16,954 bases of DNA, from assembly GCA_026387845.1 (NCBI GenBank), contig JAPLKX010000233.1, positions 1 to 16,954 on the forward strand, read 5' to 3'. How positions within the stretch are numbered: the first letter of the stretch is position 1; the number at the start of each line of letters is the position of its first letter. Positions 1 to 6,985 of this stretch are shown piece after piece. Origin of the DNA: Candidatus Hydrogenedentota bacterium (GTDB lineage Bacteria > Hydrogenedentota > Hydrogenedentia > Hydrogenedentales > SLHB01). The notes beneath the pieces were generated by a model, which saw only the letters and a list, made by a program, of their open reading frames with translations, had not been told where the DNA came from and searched no databases. The translations under genes were made by a program, and so were the position numbers.

Positions 1-78
1 AAATGATCTGGCCTTTATGACCTATGACCGGAATCACTTGCGGAAACCCGGGATCACTGCGCCTCACTCTTACTTCAT

Positions 79-107
79 TTAGGCGGGTGGCGCGAATGTG
101 CTATAGT
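79..107 (+). promoter_or_regulatory. Possible sigma70-type promoter of the first operon
   Basis: A TATAGT hexamer at 102-107 resembles a -10 box and lies about 40 bases before the chosen start codon at 147. The best-placed -35 candidate, TTAGGC at 79-84 with a 17-base spacer, is poor. The call rests mainly on the -10 box and on its position between two inverted repeats. Confidence 0.25.
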
Positions 108-113
108 TCGCGC
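90..113. promoter_or_regulatory. Inverted repeat over the putative -10 box (operator candidate)
   Basis: GCGCGAA at 90-96 is repeated in inverted form as TTCGCGC at 107-113, with a 10-base spacer. The spacer and arm overlap the TATAGT box, the usual place for a repressor site. No regulator gene is visible nearby to assign to it. Confidence 0.4.
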
Positions 114-131
114 AAAATCAGTGTTTTGCGC
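110..131. promoter_or_regulatory. Perfect 8-bp inverted repeat just upstream of the ribosome binding site
   Basis: GCGCAAAA at 110-117 and TTTTGCGC at 124-131 form a perfect inverted repeat around the 6-base centre TCAGTG. It overlaps the preceding palindrome and ends one base before the AGGAG of the first gene. It could be a protein operator on DNA, or a leader hairpin that occludes the ribosome binding site. Confidence 0.5.
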
Positions 132-139
132 AGGAGAAG
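132..139 (+). promoter_or_regulatory. Ribosome binding site that sets the first start codon
   Basis: AGGAGAAG lies 7 bases before the ATG at 147. An in-frame ATG at 24 has no such site, and its extra 41 codons would read through the palindromes. The start at 147 is therefore preferred. Confidence 0.7.
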
Positions 140-146
140 TGGAACG

Positions 147-1547
147 ATGCTGGGCGGGTTTGTGTTGATCGAGCCGGATTTTGTCCCGCCGTTGGACCCG
201 GGGTTCCGGCCGGCGGTATTGGCCAACCACGTTTTTTTGAACCAGGTGAAACGATCGGCGGCGGGGGTGCCGCTGGTGCTTGGGCTGGAGCGGGCGGACG
301 GGTCGGTGTCCCGGTTTGAAACCGAGGTGTTCCGCGAAGATCATCCGCGGGCAAAGGCCGATTTGCGGTACGTCGAGAGGGTGGTGAAGTTTCTGTTGTG
401 GCAGCGGGGCGGGTGGAAAGTTTACGTGGGCGGGCCGGGCTTTATCGGCCGGCACATTGCCGAAACGTATTCACCGTCGGGCGAGCGGGCGTTTGACTAT
501 CATTTCATGGGCGAAGACGTTTACGAGAAGCCGTTCACGGTGGTGAGTTGCGCGCCGGACGACGTGCCGCCCGAGAAGGAAACCACCCAGCCGCTGGGCA
601 GGCACCTCGACGGGTGCCGGATCGGGTTTGACCTGGGCGCGTCGGACAGAAAGGTTTCGGCCGTAGTCGATGGTCGGGCGGTGTTCACCGAGGAAGTGGT
701 GTGGGAGCCGCGGAAACAGAGCGACCCGGCCTACCACTACAACGAGATCATGGCGGGGCTCAGGATGGCGGCGTCGAAAATGCCGCGGGTGGACGCGATT
801 GGCGGGAGCAGCGCCGGCGTGTATATTAACAACCAGGTAAAAGTGGCGTCGCTGTTTCGCGGGGTGCCCAAGGAACGGTTTGGCGAAGTGAAGGACCTGT
901 TTCTGCGCATCCGCGACGAGTTTAAGGTGCCGCTGGAGGTGGTGAACGATGGCGAGGTGACGGCGCTGGCGGGGTCGATGTCGCTCGAGGACAATGCCGT
1001 GCTGGGGATAGCGTTGGGATCGAGCGAGGCGGGTGGGTATGTGACGCCGGACGGCAATATCACGGGCTGGCTGAACGAGTTGGCGTTTGCGCCGATCGAT
1101 TACAGCATCGAGGCGCCGGTCGACGAGTGGTCGGGCGATCGCGGCGCGGGGGCGTCGTATTTCTCGCAGCAGTGTGTGTTTCGGCTGGCGCCGCGGGCCG
1201 GCATCGAGATCCCCAAAGACATCTCCGACGCGGAAAAGCTCAATCTGGCGCAGGAACGGCTCGAGGCGGGCGACGACGGGGCGCGAAAAACTTGGCAGAG
1301 CATGGGATATTACGCGGGCTACGGCATCGCCCATTATGCTGACTTCTATAACCTGCGGCACGTGTTGATTTTGGGCCGGTGCACGTCGGGGTCGGGCGGC
1401 CGGATTATCCTTGATGGCGCCAACGAAGTGTTGCGTGGAGATTTTGCGGGTCTGGCGGACGACATCAAGATTCAACTGCCCGATGAGAAGAGCCGGCGTG
1501 TCGGCCAATCGATTGCGGCAGCCAGCTTGCCGGCCCTGAACAAGTAA
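147..1547 (+). CDS. ROK-like sugar kinase/regulator homologue with a long N-terminal extension
   Basis: This 466-residue protein has an ASKHA (actin/hexokinase fold) core of the ROK type in its C-terminal two-thirds. Visible elements are a phosphate-1 motif FDLGAS (161-166), a GGSSAG turn (219-224), a VND motif with candidate catalytic Asp268, and a GSSEAGG loop (291-297) where ROK proteins usually have GTGxGxG. A glycine-rich segment RCTSGSGG lies near 411-418. ROK proteins normally begin at the phosphate-1 motif and are about 300-400 residues long, so the first 150 or so residues are extra and I do not recognise them. The ROK zinc motif CxCGxxGC is absent. No helix-turn-helix is seen, so a sugar kinase or sugar-sensing role is likelier than a NagC-type repressor. 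Activity is uncertain because of the altered loop. The PIG-L deacetylase gene follows 28 bases later, suggesting co-transcription and an amino-sugar link (inference). Confidence 0.7.
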   Translation: MLGGFVLIEPDFVPPLDPGFRPAVLANHVFLNQVKRSAAGVPLVLGLERADGSVSRFETEVFREDHPRAKADLRYVERVVKFLLWQRGGWKVYVGGPGFIGRHIAETYSPSGERAFDYHFMGEDVYEKPFTVVSCAPDDVPPEKETTQPLGRHLDGCRIGFDLGASDRKVSAVVDGRAVFTEEVVWEPRKQSDPAYHYNEIMAGLRMAASKMPRVDAIGGSSAGVYINNQVKVASLFRGVPKERFGEVKDLFLRIRDEFKVPLEVVNDGEVTALAGSMSLEDNAVLGIALGSSEAGGYVTPDGNITGWLNELAFAPIDYSIEAPVDEWSGDRGAGASYFSQQCVFRLAPRAGIEIPKDISDAEKLNLAQERLEAGDDGARKTWQSMGYYAGYGIAHYADFYNLRHVLILGRCTSGSGGRIILDGANEVLRGDFAGLADDIKIQLPDEKSRRVGQSIAAASLPALNK

Positions 1548-1562
1548 CTGCGAGACGCAAGC

Positions 1563-1567
1563 GGAGG
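1563..1567 (+). promoter_or_regulatory. Ribosome binding site that sets the PIG-L start
   Basis: GGAGG ends 8 bases before the ATG at 1576. The in-frame GTG at 1570 is only 2 bases away, which is too close, so 1576 is chosen. Confidence 0.65.
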
Positions 1568-1575
1568 ATGTGACT

Positions 1576-2430
1576 ATGAAGTTTCGGCTGGATTCGGCAG
1601 AACTGTTCATACCCGACGGGGCGCCGATACCGGGGGCGCTCGAGCGAACCACGCACATGGCGGTTGCGGGGCACCAGGACGACCTCGAGATTATGGCGGC
1701 CTCGGGCATCCTCGAGTGCTTTCAGCGCGGCGACAAGTGGTTCGCGGGCGTCGTGGTCACCAACGGCAGCGGGTCCCCGCGCGACAACATCTACAAGAAT
1801 TACACCGACGAGCAGATGCGCCTGGTCCGGCGCAAGGAACAGAAAAAGGCGGCGGTGGTCGGCGAATACTCGGCGCTGGCGTTGCTCGATTATGCCAGCG
1901 GGTCGATCAAGAATCCCGCAGACAAAGGGCCGGTCGAAGATTTGGTTGAACTGCTCAGAGCGGCGCGGCCGGAGGTTGTCTACACGCACAACCTTGCCGA
2001 TAAACACGACACGCACGTGGGCGTGGCCGTCAAGCTGATCGAGGCGGTCCGCAGAATCCCGGCTGGCGAGCGGCCACGCAAACTCTATGGGTGCGAGGTG
2101 TGGCGCGACCTCGATTGGATGACGGACGCGGACAAAGTCCCCTTCAACGTTTCGGGCCACGAAAACCTGCAGGCGGCGCTGCTGGGCGTGTTCGACTCGC
2201 AGATTGCCGGCGGCAAGCGGTACGACCTCGCCACGATGGGCCGGCGCAAAGCCAACGCGACGTATTTCACAGCTTACGGCACGGATGAAACCACGGGCCT
2301 TATTCTGGCGATGGACCTGACGCCGCTGGTGGAGGACGAGAAACTGGATCCGGCCGAGTTTGTGCTGGGTTTCATTGAGCGGTTTAGGAATGAAGTGGCT
2401 GAAAAGATAAGAAAGCTAACGGCTTCCTAG
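1576..2430 (+). CDS. PIG-L/LmbE family zinc-dependent deacetylase
   Basis: The 284-residue product belongs to the PIG-L (LmbE-like) family, whose members remove acetyl groups from GlcNAc moieties in GPI precursors, mycothiol or bacillithiol precursors, teicoplanin and similar substrates. The zinc motif is AGHQDDLE (32-38 region: His33, Asp35, Asp36, Glu38). The usual form is HPDD, and here Gln replaces Pro. The second metal half is HDTHVG, with His144 and His147; His147 fits the third zinc ligand. Asp35 would be the general base. No signal peptide is visible, so a cytoplasmic location is likely. It is 28 bases downstream of the ROK-like gene. Deacetylation of an imported amino sugar followed by phosphorylation would fit the pair, but the substrate cannot be read from sequence. 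Confidence 0.85.
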   Translation: MKFRLDSAELFIPDGAPIPGALERTTHMAVAGHQDDLEIMAASGILECFQRGDKWFAGVVVTNGSGSPRDNIYKNYTDEQMRLVRRKEQKKAAVVGEYSALALLDYASGSIKNPADKGPVEDLVELLRAARPEVVYTHNLADKHDTHVGVAVKLIEAVRRIPAGERPRKLYGCEVWRDLDWMTDADKVPFNVSGHENLQAALLGVFDSQIAGGKRYDLATMGRRKANATYFTAYGTDETTGLILAMDLTPLVEDEKLDPAEFVLGFIERFRNEVAEKIRKLTAS

Positions 2431-2449
2431 CCACAGCTTCCTAGCCGCG
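2422..2449. repeat. 14-bp direct duplication over the PIG-L stop codon
   Basis: GCTTCCTAGCC occurs at 2422-2432 and again at 2436-2446, in two adjoining 14-base units that differ only in their last bases. The first copy contains the stop codon TAG (2428-2430). It looks like a recent tandem slip. Confidence 0.7.
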
Positions 2450-2450
2450 G

Positions 2451-2489
2451 ACAGGACGGATAGGACCTATAGGACATATAGGACGTATA
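2451..2489. repeat. 9-bp tandem repeat feeding the binding-protein start
   Basis: Three units ATAGGACCT, ATAGGACAT and ATAGGACGT run from 2460 to 2486. A degenerate unit, ACAGGACGG, lies before them and a final ATA after them. The period is three codons and keeps the downstream reading frame open. The last AGGAC (2480-2484) is 5 bases from the TTG at 2490, so the repeat probably provides the ribosome binding site. Confidence 0.8.
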
Positions 2490-3371
2490 TTGAGTTTGCT
2501 GACTATTGGGCTGGCTGCCATTGCGCCGGCCGGATGCGGCAACCCTGTTGCGCCCGCGCGACCCCGGGGCATCATAACCTTGGCGCCGCACCTCACTGAA
2601 ACGGTTTTTGCCCTCGGCCAGGGCAGCAGGGTGATCGGCGTCGGCTCATACGACGATTACCCGCTGGAAGTGGCCGCGCTGCCCAAGGTGGGGGGGTACG
2701 TCGATCCCGACCTGGAAAAGATCAGTTTGCTGAACCCGGAACTGTTGATCGTGCAGGGGCGCCACCCCAAAATCGCGGAGTACGCCAAGCTCAAAGGGGC
2801 GCCGATGCTCAGCGTCAACATGGACAGCCTGGACGGCATCGACAAAGGGATCGCCGAGATTGGGCGGGCGCTGGGCTGCGAGAAGGAAGCGGATGAGTTG
2901 CGGGCGCGCATCCGAGGCGAACTGGACGAGGTGCGGGCGTCCGTGGCGGGGCTGCTGCGGCCGAAGGTGCTCATCATTACGATGCGCCACGACCACACGC
3001 TCAACTCCCTTTACACGGCGCACGGCGGGTCGTTTGTCTCGGAGTTGGTCGACGTGGCCGGGGGCGACAACATCTACGCGGATGCCGCGACCACATACCC
3101 CGAAGCGTCCAAGGAAACCGTTGTGCTGAAAGCGCCCGAGGTTATTCTCGAATTCCATGCGGGCGAGAAAATGGAGGATAGGGAGCGGCAGCGGTTTATC
3201 GACGATTGGCGCCAATTGCCGTCGCTGCCGGCGGTTCAAAATGGGCGCGTTTACGTGATCACGGAGCCGCATGCGGTGCGGCCCGGCCCGCGCATCGGCG
3301 AAATCGCCCGGTTGCTCGCGGGCCTGCTGCATCCGGACGCGGCGCGCAACATCAAGGCGCCCGCCCCATGA
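2490..3371 (+). CDS. ABC importer periplasmic binding protein, BtuF/FhuD type
   Basis: The 293-residue product is a class III (helical) substrate-binding protein for cobalamin, haem or ferric siderophores. Its start matches the family: GIITLAPHLTETVFALG (27-43), then a segment like VGGYVDPDLEKISLLNPELL, and a C-terminal half with HGGSFVSELVDVAGGDN. A short hydrophobic stretch ends in PAGC with Cys16, a plausible but imperfect lipobox. No ATG precedes it in frame before the stop at 2442, so the start is taken as TTG 2490. The lack of a positively charged n-region makes this start uncertain. The stop overlaps the ATPase start (ATGA at 3368-3371). I saw no B12-riboswitch box upstream, so the choice between cobalamin and iron chelate stays open. 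Confidence 0.85.
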   Translation: MSLLTIGLAAIAPAGCGNPVAPARPRGIITLAPHLTETVFALGQGSRVIGVGSYDDYPLEVAALPKVGGYVDPDLEKISLLNPELLIVQGRHPKIAEYAKLKGAPMLSVNMDSLDGIDKGIAEIGRALGCEKEADELRARIRGELDEVRASVAGLLRPKVLIITMRHDHTLNSLYTAHGGSFVSELVDVAGGDNIYADAATTYPEASKETVVLKAPEVILEFHAGEKMEDRERQRFIDDWRQLPSLPAVQNGRVYVITEPHAVRPGPRIGEIARLLAGLLHPDAARNIKAPAP

Positions 3372-4234
3372 CGGCCACGCTCCGAGCGGAGTCGGTAAGT
3401 TTTGCTTACGAACCCGGCCGCCCGGTTTTCAAGTCCGTCGACGCGTCGGTATCCGGCGGAGAAACCGTCGGGCTTGTCGGGCCGAACGGGTCCGGGAAAA
3501 GCACGCTGCTCAGAGTGATGTGCGGGCTGCTTCGAACTCGGGCGGGCGGCGTGTTGCTGAACGGCAGGCCGCTTTCGTCCTACGGGGGCAGGGACCGTGC
3601 GCGGCGCGTGGCGTTCTTGCCGCAGGCGGTGAACCCGGCGTTTGCGCTGAGCGTGTTCGAGGTCGTCTGCCTGGGAAGGTACCCGCACATGGGCGCGTTC
3701 GGCGCGTTGGGCCCGCGCGACAAAGAGGCCGCGGAACGGTGCATGCGCGACACCGAAGTCGATCACCTGCGCGGGCGTGATTTCCTCACGCTGTCCGGCG
3801 GCGAGCGGCAACGCGTGCTGCTGGCCAGCATCCTGGCGCAGGAGCCGGAGATCTTGCTGCTCGACGAGCCGACTTCCGCGCTCGATATCCACCATCAGAT
3901 CGAGATTTTTTCGCTGCTCGACCGGCTCGCCCACAACCGGCCCGGCGGGTACGGCATCCTGGTTGTTACGCATGACCTCAACTTGGCCGCCCGATTTTGC
4001 GACCGGATTCTGCTGCTCGGGCTCAATCAGTCGATGCTGGCGGAAGGCCCGCATGATTCTGTGCTGACTGAGCCGCTGCTATCGCGCGCATACGGGGCGC
4101 CGATCAGGGTCTCGCGACATCCGGAGACGGGCGCCCCGCTGGTTTGGGCGGAAGCGCCCCGGGAGGAGACGGGTGAAAAGGGGGACACCCCCCACAACTG
4201 CCGGGGGGCGTCCCAACATGGAGGCGCGCCATGA
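3368..4234 (+). CDS. ABC importer ATPase, BtuD/FecE/FhuC type
   Basis: This 288-residue cytoplasmic ATPase has every motif of an ABC nucleotide-binding domain: Walker A GPNGSGKST (38-46), Q-loop Gln86, signature LSGGERQR (142-149), Walker B ILLLDE (162-167) and switch His202 in VVTHD. The segment VCLGRYPHMG around 100-109 is typical of the cobalamin/siderophore subfamily. The start at 3368 overlaps the binding-protein stop by ATGA and its own stop overlaps the permease start, so the three genes are translationally coupled. An upstream in-frame ATG at 3206 lies deep in the previous gene and is rejected. The last 22 or so residues (EETGEKGDTPHN and onward) are encoded by a GC-rich hairpin and look like a repeat-derived tail beyond the normal domain end. 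Confidence 0.93.
   Translation: MTATLRAESVSFAYEPGRPVFKSVDASVSGGETVGLVGPNGSGKSTLLRVMCGLLRTRAGGVLLNGRPLSSYGGRDRARRVAFLPQAVNPAFALSVFEVVCLGRYPHMGAFGALGPRDKEAAERCMRDTEVDHLRGRDFLTLSGGERQRVLLASILAQEPEILLLDEPTSALDIHHQIEIFSLLDRLAHNRPGGYGILVVTHDLNLAARFCDRILLLGLNQSMLAEGPHDSVLTEPLLSRAYGAPIRVSRHPETGAPLVWAEAPREETGEKGDTPHNCRGASQHGGAP
4182..4214. repeat. REP-like hairpin inside the 3' end of the ATPase gene
   Basis: The arm GGGACACCCCCC (4182-4193) pairs with GGGGGGCGTCCC (4203-4214) with one mismatch, around the 9-base loop ACAACTGCC. It is fully translated as the C-terminal tail of the ATPase and ends 16 bases before the permease ATG. The structure would be very stable in mRNA and could affect coupling or message half-life. 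Confidence 0.7.
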
Positions 4235-5259
4235 GAAGGACGCGCAATATGGCCGTAGTGGCCTTGATCATTGCCAGCGTTGCGCTGGTCGTGGTCAGCT
4301 TGGTGGGGGGCACGGAGCGGGTCGACCTCGGCCAGGCGTGGCGCGAATGGCGCGAGGGTCTTCCCCCGGCGCAGTCTCCAATGCTGGGCATTATCCTCGA
4401 CCAACGCCTGCCGCGGACGCTGGCCGCGCTGATCGTGGGTTGCGGGCTGGCACTCGCCGGCGCGGCGTTTCAGGCAATGCTGCGCAACCCGCTCGCCGAG
4501 CCGTATACGCTGGGCGTGGCCAGCTTCGGCGCGCTCGGCGCATGGACCGCCACTATTCTGATTGGCGCGTATAGTTTCCCGGCCTATCTGCTGGGCCTGC
4601 CGACAATTCAGTTGCTGGCGTTTGTGTTTGCGGAACTGGATATCATCATCGTCTACCAACTCGCGGCGCACCGCGACCGGATCTCGCCGTCGGTCCTGTT
4701 ACTGGGCGGCATCACGATGGGGATGCTCGCAAACGGCGGCATCCTGTTCATGCGTTACCTGGCCGATCCCAACCGGGTCGTGATGATGGACCGATGGCTG
4801 ATGGGCGGTGTGGACGTGCTGGGCTACCGGCCCGTGCTCACGCTGCTCGCCGGGGTGGCGCCGTGCGCCGTAATCCTGCTCGCGCAAGCCCCGAAATACG
4901 ACCAACTCGGGTTTGGCCCGGAACTGGCGGCGGGCCGGGGAGTCAACGTGCGGCTTCTGCAGGCGACGACGTTCGTCGTTGGGTCGCTGATGACGGCGGT
5001 GGCGGTTTCCGTGGTGGGTACAATTGCGTTTGTGGGCCTGATAGTCCCGCACATTGTCCGCAGCATTACGGGTTCGCGCCACCGGCTCCTCATGCCGCTC
5101 AGCGCGGTTGTGGGCGGGGGTTTTCTCTGTTTTTGTGATATCATAGCGCGCAAGATTTTGCCCGGCGAGACGCCGATCGGCATCGTGACGACGCTGCTGG
5201 GCGGCCCATTTTTCCTCTACCTGCTGCTGCGGAGGCGATTCACCGACTGGGATGCCTGA
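4231..5259 (+). CDS. ABC importer permease, FecCD/BtuC type
   Basis: The 342-residue inner-membrane protein belongs to the FecCD family that carries cobalamin, haem or ferric siderophores with a BtuD-like ATPase. Hydrophobic segments cover most of the length; the family normally has ten helices. Family hallmarks are QRLPRTLAALIVG (58-70), LAGAAFQAMLRNPLAEPYTLG (split across 75-95), GTIAFVGLIVPHIVR (263-277, including the cytoplasmic coupling region) and PGETPIGIVTTLLGGPFFL (311-329). The length matches the family. The start overlaps the ATPase stop as ATGA. With the two upstream genes it forms a complete binding protein-ATPase-permease set. The outer-membrane TonB receptor expected in a Gram-negative cell is not in this window. 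Confidence 0.93.
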   Translation: MRRTRNMAVVALIIASVALVVVSLVGGTERVDLGQAWREWREGLPPAQSPMLGIILDQRLPRTLAALIVGCGLALAGAAFQAMLRNPLAEPYTLGVASFGALGAWTATILIGAYSFPAYLLGLPTIQLLAFVFAELDIIIVYQLAAHRDRISPSVLLLGGITMGMLANGGILFMRYLADPNRVVMMDRWLMGGVDVLGYRPVLTLLAGVAPCAVILLAQAPKYDQLGFGPELAAGRGVNVRLLQATTFVVGSLMTAVAVSVVGTIAFVGLIVPHIVRSITGSRHRLLMPLSAVVGGGFLCFCDIIARKILPGETPIGIVTTLLGGPFFLYLLLRRRFTDWDA

Positions 5260-5292
5260 CGCGGGAGCGTGGCCGAGAGAAGGGAGTAGAAG

Positions 5293-6546
5293 ATGTACAA
5301 GCGGTTCATGTTCAGCCTCCTCGCATCCATTCTGACCATTTTGCTTGCCACCGTCGCCATCGCGGCCGACGCCCCTGCACTGTTGGTCGGCGCCTCGTCG
5401 GCATCCGTCAATCCGCCGGTAGGGTCCTTTCTCGGCGGTTACGACCTCAACCGGACGTCCACGGGCGTCCACGATGACCTTTGCGCCAAGGCGGTGGTTG
5501 TCAGCGACGGCGTCACATCGGTGGCGCTGGTGGTGGTCGACTCGTTCAGCATCCCGTACGATGTGACGCAGGCCATCCGCTCGGCCGCGGCCGGCCTGAT
5601 CAAAAACTCAACCCTGCCCCCGCGCCAGGTCATCGTGCAGTCCACTCACAGCCATGCCGCGCCCGATACCATCGGCATATACGGGCCCAACGAGACGACG
5701 TGCGGCCGAAGCCCGGAGTATATGAAACAGCTTGTCGAGACGGCCGCGCAGCAGGTCGCCAAAGCGGCCGAGAACATGAAACCGGCCGGCGCTGCGTTCA
5801 GCCAGACCCAATGCGCAGGGTGGGCCGTCAACGACAGCGAGCCCGATAAACTCGACAACTCGGTCACCGTTTTGCAGTTCCTCGACAAAGAGGGCAAATC
5901 CATCGCCACGCTCACGAATTTCGCATGCCACCCCACGGTTCTCGACGGCGACAACACGCTCACGAGCGCCGACTGGGTCGCGTCATTCTACAAATCGATG
6001 TCGGCGAAACTGCCGGGCGAGCACCTGTTTTTGCAGGGTGCAATCGGCTGCTGGATGCAACCCAACACGCCCGAGCGCACATTCGAGTTAGCGCAGAAGT
6101 ACGGCGAAGACCTCGCATCGAAGACGCTCGCGGCGCTCCAGCACGAGACATCCCTGAGTGACACGCGCGTCCGGTTTGCCAGCAGGGTGTTCAACATGCC
6201 CATAGCCAACGACAACTTCAAGGCGATGAGCCTGGCGGGCCTGGTGCCGCGGAATTTTGCCGAGTCCGTCGAAACGGAAGCGGCCTGGTTTGCGATCGGT
6301 CCGGCGCAATTTGCCACGCATCTCGGCGAAACCGCCCCCGTTTTCGCCGCACAAACCCGAGAACTCATGGATACCGAACCCAAGTTTATCCTCGGCCTCG
6401 GCCTCGACCATCTCGGCTACATCTGCCCGCCCGACTATTTCGTCAACACCGACAAATACCCGTTCGCCAAGTATCTGGTCAGCATGTCGCCGTCGCCCCA
6501 GGCTGGGCCGGTCATGATGGAAGCGCTTAAATCGATAGTCCCCTAA
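5293..6546 (+). CDS. Secreted neutral ceramidase-like hydrolase (short form)
   Basis: The 417-residue product has a signal peptide (MYKRF followed by a hydrophobic stretch, likely cut after AIA at 22-24). The rest resembles the N-terminal catalytic domain of neutral/alkaline non-lysosomal ceramidases. Visible landmarks are VGASSASVNPPVGSFLGGY (32-50), STHSHAAP (117-124, with His119 and His121 as candidate zinc ligands), NFACHPTVL (209-217, His213) and GLDHLGYICPPDYF near the C-terminus, where the family often has a DE-LGY motif. True ceramidases are about 650-700 residues with an extra C-terminal immunoglobulin-like domain; this protein lacks it. Substrate is therefore open: an N-acyl amide or ester of a lipid or sugar. 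AGGGAG ends 6 bases before the ATG. The 33-base gap from the permease suggests the same transcript. Confidence 0.75.
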   Translation: MYKRFMFSLLASILTILLATVAIAADAPALLVGASSASVNPPVGSFLGGYDLNRTSTGVHDDLCAKAVVVSDGVTSVALVVVDSFSIPYDVTQAIRSAAAGLIKNSTLPPRQVIVQSTHSHAAPDTIGIYGPNETTCGRSPEYMKQLVETAAQQVAKAAENMKPAGAAFSQTQCAGWAVNDSEPDKLDNSVTVLQFLDKEGKSIATLTNFACHPTVLDGDNTLTSADWVASFYKSMSAKLPGEHLFLQGAIGCWMQPNTPERTFELAQKYGEDLASKTLAALQHETSLSDTRVRFASRVFNMPIANDNFKAMSLAGLVPRNFAESVETEAAWFAIGPAQFATHLGETAPVFAAQTRELMDTEPKFILGLGLDHLGYICPPDYFVNTDKYPFAKYLVSMSPSPQAGPVMMEALKSIVP

Positions 6547-6623
6547 GTTGCCTGTATAATATTTGACCAAGAAGGTAATGCGTGCAGACCGTTTCGTGCG
6601 AACGGACCGCAACACCTTTGGGG

Positions 6624-6860
6624 TCAAGGGGGGAAAACCATGACGCTGTTGTACAGTTCGTTTAGGCACGCCAAGGTCTCCGGGCTCTCGTAACGACCAT
6701 AGCCGGCATACCGCCTCACGATCGACCAGTAAACCCGGTTGTACCCTGTTGCTTCTGCAAACTGCCCCAGCAACTGCCTTTTCCCCTTTTTTCCCGCCCG
6801 CCGGTACTGCTCCGCCAGGGCCTTCGTCACCGTTTTTCGCTCGTCCATCGTCAACCTCAT
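6624..6860 (-). pseudogene. Internally deleted transposase remnant
   Basis: Read on the minus strand from the ATG at 6860, the frame begins MRLTMDERKTVTKALAEQYR and continues through KRQLLGQFAEATGYNRVY. I recognise this as the N-terminal helix-turn-helix start of DDE transposases annotated as ISNCY or integrase-core. It then jumps straight to WSIVRRYAGYGRYESPETL and ACLNELY, which is normally found near the C-terminus of the same proteins, after the DDE catalytic core. The frame ends soon after (NSVMVFPP). The complete protein would be several hundred residues; only about 78 codons remain, so the catalytic core has been lost. The frame is open further upstream to 6962, but the extra codons have no transposase character and overlap the next gene's 5' region. 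Family naming is from memory. Confidence 0.7.
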
Positions 6861-6862
6861 GC

Positions 6863-6893
6863 CCAGCCTCCGTTCTGCAAGTACGGAGGCTGG
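6863..6893. repeat. Perfect 11-bp hairpin at the head of the transposase remnant
   Basis: CCAGCCTCCGT (6863-6873) and ACGGAGGCTGG (6883-6893) pair perfectly around a 9-base loop. It lies two bases upstream of the remnant's ATG as read on the minus strand. It may be a translation-control hairpin or part of the element's end. Confidence 0.7.
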
Positions 6894-6985
6894 TATGCCT
6901 CGTTTCACCAGGCCAATTTCGAATACTTTTTTCTCATGAGGCAACGAATCTGTCCAACACAAACTATCTCAAAATCACATGCCTC

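Noticed and set aside
24..146. N-terminal extension of the ROK-like gene from ATG 24
   Set aside because: It would translate the promoter palindromes and lacks a ribosome binding site; ATG 147 has one.
471..1709. Long minus-strand open frame opposite the ROK-like gene
   Set aside because: Its product is rich in Arg, His and Pro with no domain. It is the antisense shadow of a high-GC gene.
2431..2489. Cobalamin riboswitch upstream of the importer
   Set aside because: The space is only 59 bases, holds a tandem repeat, and no B12-box sequence is present here or in the first leader.
6555..6560. Perfect TATAAT after the ceramidase-like gene
   Set aside because: No -35 box lies at a proper distance and no plus-strand gene begins soon after. 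Kept only as a possible remnant of the insertion element.
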